From assembly GCA_023399275.1 (NCBI GenBank), contig JAEWQH010000045.1, positions 1 to 5,383 on the forward strand: a DNA stretch of 5,383 bases, read 5' to 3'. Both the position numbers and the translations under genes were made by a program. Positions 1 through 5,383 of this stretch are shown here, in pieces. The notes under the pieces are model-generated. The model ran no database searches, had not been told where the DNA came from, and saw only the letters and a list, made by a program, of their open reading frames with translations. This stretch comes from Bacillota bacterium (lineage in GTDB: Bacteria; Bacillota; Clostridia; Christensenellales; CAG-138). The first letter of the stretch is position 1. Every line of letters begins with the position of its first letter.

Positions 1-599
1 CGCATATGGGGCTGGAGGATATCGGCGTGATCCGCTCTCTGGTCAACATGGTCATCTTCGAGCCGGTGGACGCGATCCAGCTCGAAAAGGCGATGCCCGT
101 TCTTTGCGACTACGACGGCCCCGTATACATCCGCCTCTTTCGAAAGACGCTGCCGGATGTATTTGCGGCAGACTATAAATTTGATCTTTTTCGGGCGGAC
201 ACCATCAAAGAAGGGAAGGATGTAACCATCTTTGCCAGCGGCATCCTCGTGCAGGAGAGCGTGCAGGCGCTCGAGCTGCTTAAGCAGAAGGGCATCGACG
301 CGGAGCTGATCAACATCCACACCATCAAGCCCATCGACCGTGAGGCCGTCGTTCGCTCGGCGAGCAAGACCGGCTGCGTCGTCACCGCCGAAAACCACAG
401 CACCATCGGCGGGCTCTACTCCGCCGTGGCCGAGGTGCTCTCCGCGGAGCGGCCCACCGTCATGCAGGCCATCGGCATGGACAACGCCTTCGGCGAAGTC
501 GGCAAGCTGCCGTATCTCATGCAGCGCTTCCACCTCACCAAGGAGGACATCGTCAGCGCCTGCAAGAGCGTCATCGCAAAAAAGAACGCGCAAAATTGA
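1..599 (+). CDS. Transketolase, C-terminal subunit (5'-partial)
   Basis: This is the 3' part of a gene for the C-terminal half of a split transketolase, a thiamine-diphosphate enzyme that moves two-carbon ketol units between sugars in the cytoplasm. The reading frame is open to the left edge and enters inside the pyrimidine-binding domain at the conserved HMGLEDI segment. The ATG at 6 is therefore almost certainly internal, and the true start and the catalytic glutamate lie upstream. After YIRLFRK (about residues 42-48 counted from that ATG) comes a typical transketolase C-terminal domain, with DVTIFASGILVQESVQAL and a later ENHSTIGGLYSAVAE segment. A partner N-terminal subunit gene is expected just upstream but is not visible. 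The stop is 19 nt before the next gene, so the two are probably co-transcribed. The family is clear. Whether it serves the pentose phosphate pathway or a dedicated catabolic route (as in sulfo- or apulose-type transketolases) is inferred only from its neighbours. DXS is less likely because of the subunit size and motif spacing. Confidence 0.92.
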   Translation, partial: HMGLEDIGVIRSLVNMVIFEPVDAIQLEKAMPVLCDYDGPVYIRLFRKTLPDVFAADYKFDLFRADTIKEGKDVTIFASGILVQESVQALELLKQKGIDAELINIHTIKPIDREAVVRSASKTGCVVTAENHSTIGGLYSAVAEVLSAERPTVMQAIGMDNAFGEVGKLPYLMQRFHLTKEDIVSACKSVIAKKNAQN

Positions 600-606
600 T
601 TACCGT

Positions 607-612
607 AAGGAG
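607..612 (+). promoter_or_regulatory. Ribosome binding site of the RpiB-like gene
   Basis: AAGGAG lies 6 nt upstream of the ATG at 619. It sets the start of the RpiB-like gene and argues against the in-frame upstream extension to 340, which would overlap the transketolase gene by about 260 nt. Confidence 0.85.
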
Positions 613-618
613 AACGAT

Positions 619-1089
619 ATGAAAGTCGCACTCGGATCAGATAAATCCGGCTTCCCGCTCAAGGAAGCGATCAAGCAGTACCTCACCGACAACAACATCG
701 CCTTTGACGACCTCGGCACGACCGACCTCGGCGAACCGAAGGGGTACTTCGTCGTCGCCCCGCTGGTTGCGGGCAAGGTGCAGGCGGGCGAATACGACCG
801 CGCCATCCTCATCTGCGGCACGGGCGCAGGCATGAGCGTTGTCGCCAACAAGTACAAGGGCGTGTACGCCGTCGCCTGCGAAGGCGTCTACTCCGCCAAG
901 ATGGCGCGCGCTATCAACAACGCGCGGATCCTCTGCATGGGCGGCTGGATTGTGGCGCCCGAGATGGGCGTGAAGATGGCGGAGGCGTTCCTCACCACCG
1001 ATTGGCTGCAGGACCTCGAAGACTGGCGCAAAACCTGGCTCACCAACGCTTCTGCTACAGTGCGAGAGCTGGAAGAGACGCTCTTCTGA
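619..1089 (+). CDS. RpiB/LacA/LacB-family sugar(-phosphate) isomerase, atypical active site
   Basis: The 156-aa product has the usual length of the RpiB/LacAB family, cytoplasmic enzymes that interconvert aldoses and ketoses through an enediol. The hallmark ILICGTGAGMSVVANK segment carries the catalytic cysteine at residue 66, the same number as in E. coli RpiB, and Tyr43 also matches. Several specificity residues differ. The SDKSG motif (residues 7-11) has Lys where RpiB has His10, which resembles LacA. Residue 99 is Ile instead of the ring-opening His. At the phosphate-binding GRHxxR motif, 133-134 read Leu-Glu and only Arg137 seems kept. A ribose-5-phosphate substrate is therefore unlikely. 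An open-chain tetrose derivative, such as erythrose/erythrulose 4-phosphate or 4-deoxy-4-sulfoerythrose, fits better, but this is inference. The gene sits 19 nt after the transketolase gene and 19 nt before the next isomerase gene, each with an AAGGAG site. Family assignment is firm; the substrate is open. Confidence 0.9.
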   Translation: MKVALGSDKSGFPLKEAIKQYLTDNNIAFDDLGTTDLGEPKGYFVVAPLVAGKVQAGEYDRAILICGTGAGMSVVANKYKGVYAVACEGVYSAKMARAINNARILCMGGWIVAPEMGVKMAEAFLTTDWLQDLEDWRKTWLTNASATVRELEETLF

Positions 1090-1094
1090 CCGAT

Positions 1095-1100
1095 AAGGAG
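1095..1100 (+). promoter_or_regulatory. Ribosome binding site of the fucose/arabinose isomerase-family gene
   Basis: AAGGAG is followed by two adjacent in-frame start candidates: GTG at 1106 (5 nt spacing) and ATG at 1109 (8 nt spacing). The ATG is preferred because of codon type and spacing. Using the GTG would add only one residue. Confidence 0.8.
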
Positions 1101-1108
1101 ATATTGTG

Positions 1109-2422
1109 ATGAAACAGCGCATCAAACTCGGCGTCGTATGCCTGACGCGCAATACCTTTGACTACGCCGCCGCGGGCGAGCTGTATCAGGGCATCTTAAA
1201 AGTCCTCTCCGCATTGGAGCAGATCGACCTGTGCGCGCTGGAGCAGCCCATCATGGAGCCGGACGAAGCGATCGCTGCCGGCAGAAGATTCGCTGCCGAA
1301 CAGGTGGATGGCATCGCCGTCATCAGCGGCACGTTCCACCTGGGGCACCTGCTGCTGGAGATCAAAAAATATGCGGACAAGCCCATCCTGCTCTGGGGCT
1401 TGCCGGAGCTGCCCTACAACGGCGGCAAGATCCGGCTCAACTCCGTCTGCGGCGTCAACCTCAACGCCAGCAACCTCGTCAAGAGCGGCATTACGGACTT
1501 TACCTACACCGTTGGGAGCAGCATTGACGAAAACTGGGTGGACGCCATCCGCATGATCCGGGCACTCAAGGACAGCCACATCGGCATCCTCGGCTACCGT
1601 GCGCATGGATTCTTCAACGTGGGCGTGGATGAATTGGCGATGTACCACAAGTTTGGCACCATCGTAGACCACTATGAACTGACCGACCTTTGGAATCAGC
1701 CTGCGCCGAACGAGCGCGTCGAGCAATATGCCGCCGTCATGCGCGGCGCGTTTGACACAAGTGCCGTTTCGGCCGAAAAGCAGGGACAGGTCGCCGAGCT
1801 TGCGGCAAAGTTTCGTACCTTTGCAGACGAGAAGAAGCTCACGGCCATCGCCGTGCGCTGCTGGCCGGAGTTTGCGGCGGGGTACGGCATCGCCCCCTGC
1901 GCCGCGATGAGCGTTGCGCAGAGCGACGACCTGCTGCTCAGCTGCGAGGGAGACCTCGATTGCGCCATCACGATGATTGCGCACCGCGCGGTGGGCGCGG
2001 AAACGCCGTTTATGGCGGATCTGTCGCAGGTAAACCCCGAGGACAACAGCGCATTGATGTGGCACTGCGGCGTGGCCCCCTGCAACCTGACCGACGGCGT
2101 GTGCAACTGCACGCTGGATACCTACCATGCGGGCGGGCGCGGCGTAACGGCGGGCTTCGTGATGAAGAGCGGGCCGATCAATATGGCACGCCTCGACAGC
2201 ATCAACGGGCACTATCGCATGTTCAACCGCCGCGGAGAGGCCGTACCCATGCAAAAAGAGCCCACGGGCACCTATGCCAAGGTGCGCTTTGAGGAGCCCA
2301 TGCAGCGTGTGCTGGATACCGTCATCTACAGTGGCCTTGCGCACCATGTCTCCATGGTCTACGGCGACTTCAGCAAGCCCCTCTCCATCTTCGCCCGCCT
2401 CAAGGGGCTGGAGGTGCTGTGA
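1109..2422 (+). CDS. L-fucose/L-arabinose isomerase-family protein
   Basis: The 437-aa product resembles the shorter members (about 430-480 aa) of the L-fucose/L-arabinose isomerase superfamily, metal-dependent cytoplasmic enzymes that convert aldoses to ketoses. An N-terminal Rossmann-like half is suggested by IKLGVVCL at residues 5-12, VDGIAVISGTFHLG at 66-79 and the HIGILGYRAHG segment near 157-167. The C-terminal half holds the family signature: RCWPEF (250-255), an SCEGDLD cluster (278-284), MWHCGVAPC (317-325) and LAHHVSMVYGD (410-420). By analogy with FucI, candidate Mn2+ ligands are Glu254, Glu280 or Asp282, and a later histidine (His319 or His412/413). I cannot fix them without an alignment. 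The gene lies between the RpiB-like and DUF4867 genes, and its stop overlaps the next start by 4 nt. Co-occurrence with transketolase suggests that it makes the ketose on which transketolase acts. Substrate candidates include pentoses, 6-deoxyhexoses or a sulfo-sugar; none is proven. Confidence 0.85.
   Translation: MKQRIKLGVVCLTRNTFDYAAAGELYQGILKVLSALEQIDLCALEQPIMEPDEAIAAGRRFAAEQVDGIAVISGTFHLGHLLLEIKKYADKPILLWGLPELPYNGGKIRLNSVCGVNLNASNLVKSGITDFTYTVGSSIDENWVDAIRMIRALKDSHIGILGYRAHGFFNVGVDELAMYHKFGTIVDHYELTDLWNQPAPNERVEQYAAVMRGAFDTSAVSAEKQGQVAELAAKFRTFADEKKLTAIAVRCWPEFAAGYGIAPCAAMSVAQSDDLLLSCEGDLDCAITMIAHRAVGAETPFMADLSQVNPEDNSALMWHCGVAPCNLTDGVCNCTLDTYHAGGRGVTAGFVMKSGPINMARLDSINGHYRMFNRRGEAVPMQKEPTGTYAKVRFEEPMQRVLDTVIYSGLAHHVSMVYGDFSKPLSIFARLKGLEVL
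2410..2415 (+). promoter_or_regulatory. Ribosome binding site inside the isomerase 3' end, with GTGA start-stop overlap
   Basis: GGAGGT lies within the last codons of the isomerase gene. It is 3 nt before the GTG start at 2419, which overlaps the TGA stop at 2420-2422. This arrangement is typical of translational coupling and supports GTG 2419 as the start of the DUF4867 gene. Confidence 0.75.
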
Positions 2423-3084
2423 GCGCGCTCGCGGCCCTGCGCCGAAATAACCCGGAGCTTACGCTGCTCTCGCTCAGCGAGACGCCGAGGCACACCTTGT
2501 ATCAAAAAATCACCGCGGATACCGCCGCGTTTCTTGCGGCGGCGCGGGAGATCGCGCCCGGGGAAGCCAATGTCTACGTTGCCCGCGACGAGCGCATGAG
2601 TCTTTCCCCTGCGGCAACGTGCATCGCGCGCGAGGTCTTCGGCGAACTGCCGATCCAGGCCGGCTGGAACCACGGCGGAAACGACCGTATGAACGGCATG
2701 GAGTGGCACAAATCCAGCGAGGTAATCGTCGCCTGCACCGATCTTGTGCTGTTGCTGGGCAGCCATGCGGATATCGAAAGCGGAGCGTACGACTCCGCCC
2801 GCGCGTTCGGGCTGTATCTGGAGCAAGGCGAGGCGGTTGAGCTCTATCCCTTCACGCTGCATCTGGCGCCGCTCCCCGTCTTCGGCGGGCGGTTTATCGC
2901 CGCCATCCTGCTGCCGGAGGGCACCAACCTGCCGCTGGCCGGCGGGATCGACGGCACGCTCCGCGCGGTGAACAAGTGGCTGCTTGTGCACCCTGACAAC
3001 GCGCGCGGCATCGCCCTGGGTGGCAAGATCGGCGTCCGCGGCGAAAACATCCGACTCCTTGGCCTGAAAGAACAGCAGGTCTGA
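2419..3084 (+). CDS. DUF4867-family (cupin-like) protein
   Basis: The 221-aa product matches my memory of the DUF4867 family (about 200-220 aa, mostly Bacillota and often near sugar-catabolic genes). I know no established function for this family. A conserved block runs from GWNHGGNDRMNGMEWHKSSE (82-101) through VACTDLVLLLG (104-114). A second block, VELYPFTLHLAPLPV (140-154), is followed by a TNLPL segment and NKWLLVHP (185-192). His97, Glu101 and His148 are spaced like a cupin metal site, which would make it a small barrel possibly acting on a sugar or keto sugar; this is inference. There is no signal peptide or membrane segment, so it is cytoplasmic. The GTG start overlaps the stop of the isomerase gene, so it is translationally coupled and probably made in step with that enzyme. 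It is the last gene of the operon, followed by a strong inverted repeat. It could be an accessory isomerase, epimerase, mutarotase or lyase. Confidence 0.8.
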   Translation: MSALAALRRNNPELTLLSLSETPRHTLYQKITADTAAFLAAAREIAPGEANVYVARDERMSLSPAATCIAREVFGELPIQAGWNHGGNDRMNGMEWHKSSEVIVACTDLVLLLGSHADIESGAYDSARAFGLYLEQGEAVELYPFTLHLAPLPVFGGRFIAAILLPEGTNLPLAGGIDGTLRAVNKWLLVHPDNARGIALGGKIGVRGENIRLLGLKEQQV

Positions 3085-3099
3085 TACGCCTCATTCGTC

Positions 3100-3150
3100 T
3101 AACAGGGCAGAGCGGCCCGCAGTTTATCTGCGGGCCGCTCTGCCCTGTTA
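3100..3150. terminator. Perfect long inverted repeat, probable transcription barrier between convergent genes
   Basis: A perfect 22-bp inverted repeat (3101-3122 with 3128-3149, extendable by one T-A pair) encloses a 5-nt TTTAT loop and begins 16 nt after the stop of the DUF4867 gene. The stem is GC-rich and would fold very stably in RNA from either strand. Its position suggests an end-of-operon terminator, possibly acting in both directions. It is atypical because the 3' flank on the + strand is AAAAAA instead of a U-tract, and the - strand also lacks a U-tract after the stem. It could instead be an mRNA 3'-end stabiliser or an extragenic palindromic repeat. Confidence 0.6.
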
Positions 3151-3175
3151 AAAAACCGATTCTTGCCGGTGGTGC

Positions 3176-3206
3176 TGCTCTTTGCCTGGTGGGCCGGCAA
3201 AGAGCA
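3176..3206. repeat. 11-bp stem inverted repeat (hairpin)
   Basis: An 11-bp inverted repeat (3176-3186 with 3196-3206, core GCTCTTTGCC) has a 9-nt loop that can itself pair weakly (GG with CC). It has no adjacent U-tract on either strand. It may add to the structured 3' region downstream of the operon or form a weak secondary terminator; no function is shown. Confidence 0.45.
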
Positions 3207-3363
3207 CGGAGGGGCCGCCGTTACGGAGCGATCCGCTGCACCGGCGCATCCGGACTCCGCCGGGGAAGGATTGTGATTCGAAACAGGAAGACAGCAAAAG
3301 CATCGGCGATCATATCCGGCAATTCTGCGCTGCGTCATGCACTTGGCGCGCTCCGTTTCCCGC

Positions 3364-3481
3364 AGCGGTGGTACAATCGCGATTGGCAAAGCTGAAAACG
3401 GGTATGCCGTCTCTCTGTCGTATCCGAGCGGGATGTGTGGAGCCCGCCTATGGCATTACCCTGTGTGGTGATTTTGCCGGC
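3364..3481 (+). pseudogene. Possible frameshifted remnant of a small unknown gene
   Basis: In one frame (3364-3435) the sequence reads SGGTIAIGKAENGYAVSLSY and then PSGM, which looks protein-like. After one extra base (T3436) the next frame (3437-3481) continues as VEPAYGITLCGDFAG. The two pieces join sensibly only if a single-base shift is assumed; unshifted, the first frame soon stops at a TGA near 3469. No clear ribosome binding site is seen, and the second frame then runs into the antisense of the serine hydrolase gene. I do not recognise the family. It may be the decayed remains of a short gene or chance. Confidence 0.22.
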
Positions 3482-5383
3482 CTAGAGCTTTCCGTCCACC
3501 GTGACGGTGGTAAACGTGCGCAGCGTATGCTGCATGCGCTCCTGCTTGAGCAGCGGCAGCATGTTGCGAACGATCTCTACGCGCGTGATCCCCGTCAGCT
3601 CCATGAGCATCTCCGAGGCGTCGCGGATGCTCGGGCTCTCGTCAAACACGATTCGGATCGCGTCGTCTCCCGTGAGCGTGATGCGCATCAGCCGCGTAAA
3701 CGGTGTCTCGATGAAGTGCGATACGATGTTCAGCGAGAGTTCACCCGTATCCGAGATCTCCGTCTGCACCGCAAAGCGCGCCTCAAACACATCGCCTTGC
3801 TGCGAAACGGAGGCGGCGGTATAGCCGTTCTCTGCGAGCGTAAAGCGGTGCTTGTGCGCGCCCTCGTCCATCTCCACCGCAAGAGCGCCGTCCTCTGCGC
3901 GGGAGAAGACGATCTGCCGAAGCCCCGTGGTGAAGTTGTTGTGCACGCTTTGTAGGATGAAGGGCATCAGTCCGCCGATGTTTGCGCCAAATGAATAGAC
4001 GCGGCCTTCGAGGCGCGCGGTCAGCTCCCCGAGCGGAACGCTCCCGCGCTCCGCGCTGAAAAACGGTGCGCGGTAGCGCGCGCTGAGCGCGCTCAGCGTG
4101 GGCGCGAGCGCTTCCGCGGCGCGCGGATCGGGCGGCAGAGGCGCATCGCCCATGCCATCAAAGGCTGCGGTGACGTAGTCCAGCACGCCGCCCTGTGCAA
4201 ACAGGCGCGAGGTGCCGCTAAAGAGCACGACCAGCGCGTTGAGATCCGGCAGGGCGAGCATATACTGCCCAAATGCGCCGTTGAAAAGAAAGGCTCCCTT
4301 GCGCGCGGTCATCCAGATCTGGTGGCCGTAGCCGTAGGTGATCTCCCCGTGCGGCGTGTCGATCTGCGCCCGCGTCGCCTCCTCGATCCAGTGCGCGGAG
4401 AGCAGACGCCGCGCACCGGTCGCCGCCGGCCAGACGCCCTTGTTAAGGTAGAGTTGGCCGATCTTGGCGACGCTCTCCGGCGTGAGCGAAAGGCCCCAGC
4501 CGCCTTTTTCCGTGCCGTTCGGGCAGGTCTCCCAGTAGTGCGACTCGATACCGAGCGGCTCGTAGAGGCGTGGCCGGAGATAATCCGTCAGCGTTTCGCC
4601 GGTTTTACGGCGCACGATGGCGGCAAGCATGTAGGTGTTCATGGAGTTGTAGTCGAAGGCGGAACCCGGCTCGAATTTTACCGGCGCGTGGAGAAAATCC
4701 CACTCCCAGTCCGTGCCCATCGCGGTGCCTGCTTCGTTGAAGTAAGTGCCGGTGCTCATGTTCAGCAGCATACGCACGGTCATCTTCCGGGCAGGGGCGG
4801 TGCTCGCCTCGGGCGCTTTGTCGTAGAAGATGTCGCAGAGGCACTCGTCGAGATCGAGCAGTCCTTCGTCGGCCAGCATGCCGATGGCGGTCGCGGTGAT
4901 GCTCTTACTGAGAGAGTAGAGCTGGTGCGGCAGGCTGCTTTCGTAGGGTGCCCAGCTTGCCTCGGCGATCACTTTTCCGTTGCGCACGATCATGATCTCG
5001 TGCGCTTTGGCCGCCTCGTCTGCATGGATGGCGTCGATCAGCGCGTTGATCGCACGGGAAGAAACCCCCTCGCGCTCAGGCGTGCTTCGGACAAGCGGCT
5101 TGGTGTCTGTATTTGGCAAAAATGCGGGCTTCTGCGGACGGTGCGCATACGGATAGAGATGCTGCGTGTCCTGCGTGAGGAATTTCCAGATCATGTCCAT
5201 GGCGCGCTTTTGCAGCGTGAGATCCACCTTTTCCAGCTCTTTTCGGAAGAGGCCGCGTTTGCGCCGAAGCTGCGTACGCTCCATTCCGGCCAGAAACTCA
5301 TATCTTGCGTTGACGTGGGCAACGGCGGCATCCCAGGGTACGGGCGTCATGGCGCGCGCCTGCTTTCGCAGCCGCGCCTGCGC
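3482..5383 (-). CDS. Serine hydrolase, class C beta-lactamase/penicillin-binding-like (5' end unresolved)
   Basis: The frame is open to the right edge, so the gene may start outside the window. The first ATG inside is at 5350 (622 aa), with in-frame alternatives at 5284 and 5200; none has a clear ribosome binding site. Numbering from 5350, the beta-lactamase-like domain (PF00144 type) spans about 88-395. It has the nucleophile motif SLSK (Ser146, Lys149), the tyrosine motif in FDYNSMN (Tyr234), a WETCP segment (273-277) and a glycine-rich NGAFGQY (357-363) in place of the third KTG-like motif. A C-terminal region of about 200 aa (400-622) has alternating strand-like stretches and may be an accessory barrel domain. 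No signal peptide or transmembrane segment is visible, so a cytoplasmic esterase, amidase or peptidase is more likely than a true antibiotic-degrading lactamase. The segment before residue 88 is unusually long and basic. It is convergent with the sugar operon and probably unrelated to it. Confidence 0.88.
   Translation of the reverse strand, partial: AQARLRKQARAMTPVPWDAAVAHVNARYEFLAGMERTQLRRKRGLFRKELEKVDLTLQKRAMDMIWKFLTQDTQHLYPYAHRPQKPAFLPNTDTKPLVRSTPEREGVSSRAINALIDAIHADEAAKAHEIMIVRNGKVIAEASWAPYESSLPHQLYSLSKSITATAIGMLADEGLLDLDECLCDIFYDKAPEASTAPARKMTVRMLLNMSTGTYFNEAGTAMGTDWEWDFLHAPVKFEPGSAFDYNSMNTYMLAAIVRRKTGETLTDYLRPRLYEPLGIESHYWETCPNGTEKGGWGLSLTPESVAKIGQLYLNKGVWPAATGARRLLSAHWIEEATRAQIDTPHGEITYGYGHQIWMTARKGAFLFNGAFGQYMLALPDLNALVVLFSGTSRLFAQGGVLDYVTAAFDGMGDAPLPPDPRAAEALAPTLSALSARYRAPFFSAERGSVPLGELTARLEGRVYSFGANIGGLMPFILQSVHNNFTTGLRQIVFSRAEDGALAVEMDEGAHKHRFTLAENGYTAASVSQQGDVFEARFAVQTEISDTGELSLNIVSHFIETPFTRLMRITLTGDDAIRIVFDESPSIRDASEMLMELTGITRVEIVRNMLPLLKQERMQHTLRTFTTVTVDGKL

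Larger units (their letters stand above)
3085..3481. other. Convergent intergenic region (about 400 bp)
   Basis: This stretch separates the stop of the + strand operon from the stop of the - strand serine hydrolase gene. It holds the long inverted repeat at 3100-3150, the smaller hairpin at 3176-3206 and a possible frameshifted small-gene remnant near 3364-3481. On the - strand, a weak 5-bp stem (ACCGG with TCGGT, about 3156-3171) is followed directly by a T6 run at 3150-3155. It could act as a weak terminator for leftward transcripts, although it lies about 310 nt past the leftward stop. I see no convincing tRNA, promoter, riboswitch or intact gene with a ribosome binding site between 3210 and 3360. 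Confidence 0.6.

Noticed and set aside
340..618. In-frame upstream extension of the RpiB-like gene
   Set aside because: It would overlap the transketolase gene by about 260 nt, is Arg/Ser/Pro-rich as expected for a shadow frame, and the strong AAGGAG site points to ATG 619.
637..1152. - strand open frame opposite the RpiB-like gene
   Set aside because: It is antisense to a confident gene, spans a gene junction and shows no family resemblance.
1196..2347. Long - strand open frame (383 codons) opposite the isomerase gene
   Set aside because: It is an antisense shadow of a GC-rich coding region. Its product has no recognisable motif, while the + strand frame has clear family signatures and a ribosome binding site.
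2359..2991. - strand open frame opposite the DUF4867 gene
   Set aside because: It is a shadow frame with low-complexity composition, antisense to a conserved coding sequence.
3182..3955. + strand open frame of 257 codons from the intergenic region into the serine hydrolase gene
   Set aside because: Most of it is antisense to the serine hydrolase gene and lacks a coherent fold or motif. Only the short part near 3437-3481 looks protein-like and is reported separately.
4081..4098. Perfect 18-bp palindrome (CGCTGAGCGCGCTCAGCG)
   Set aside because: It lies inside the serine hydrolase coding region, where a repeated Leu-Ser-Ala stretch written in GC-rich codons explains it. It is probably incidental.
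3482..5350. True class C beta-lactamase (antibiotic resistance gene)
   Set aside because: There is no signal peptide, the third motif is a glycine-rich GAFGQ-type instead of KTG, and the protein has a large extra C-terminal region. It fits the broad serine hydrolase/esterase group better.

Overview
The window is GC-rich (about 60% by eye) and gene-dense. It has strong AAGGAG-type ribosome binding sites, short intergenic gaps and a split (two-subunit) transketolase. Together with a DUF4867-type protein and a clostridial-looking serine hydrolase, this suggests a GC-rich member of the Bacillota, probably a Clostridia lineage such as Oscillospiraceae or Christensenellales. The taxonomic guess is an inference and is weak below class level.

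Layout. Positions 1-3084 (+ strand) hold the distal part of a sugar-catabolic operon. It contains the C-terminal part of a transketolase C-terminal subunit (cut by the left edge), an RpiB/LacA/LacB-family isomerase (619-1089), an L-fucose/L-arabinose isomerase-family protein (1109-2422) and a DUF4867-family, cupin-like protein (2419-3084). The gaps are 19, 19 and -4 nt, so one polycistronic unit is very likely. Positions 3085-3481 form a convergent intergenic region with a perfect 22-bp inverted repeat just after the operon, a second hairpin, and a possible frameshifted remnant of a small gene. Positions 3482-5383 (- strand) carry a large class C beta-lactamase-like serine hydrolase whose 5' end is unresolved and may lie beyond the right edge.

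How the genes may work together. An aldose-ketose isomerase, a transketolase and an RpiB-type isomerase form a logical chain: aldose to ketose, C2 transfer to a phosphotriose acceptor, then isomerisation of the remaining short aldose so that a second C2 unit can be removed. The RpiB-like protein keeps the catalytic Cys66 but lacks the ring-opening histidine and much of the phosphate-binding motif. That would suit an open-chain four-carbon substrate. No sugar kinase is seen here, although the upstream part of the operon is missing. The sulfo-transketolase pathway for sulfoquinovose is one known precedent for this logic; D-apiose or tetrose/pentose pathways are alternatives. The true substrate cannot be settled from this window, and DUF4867 remains without a function that I can state.
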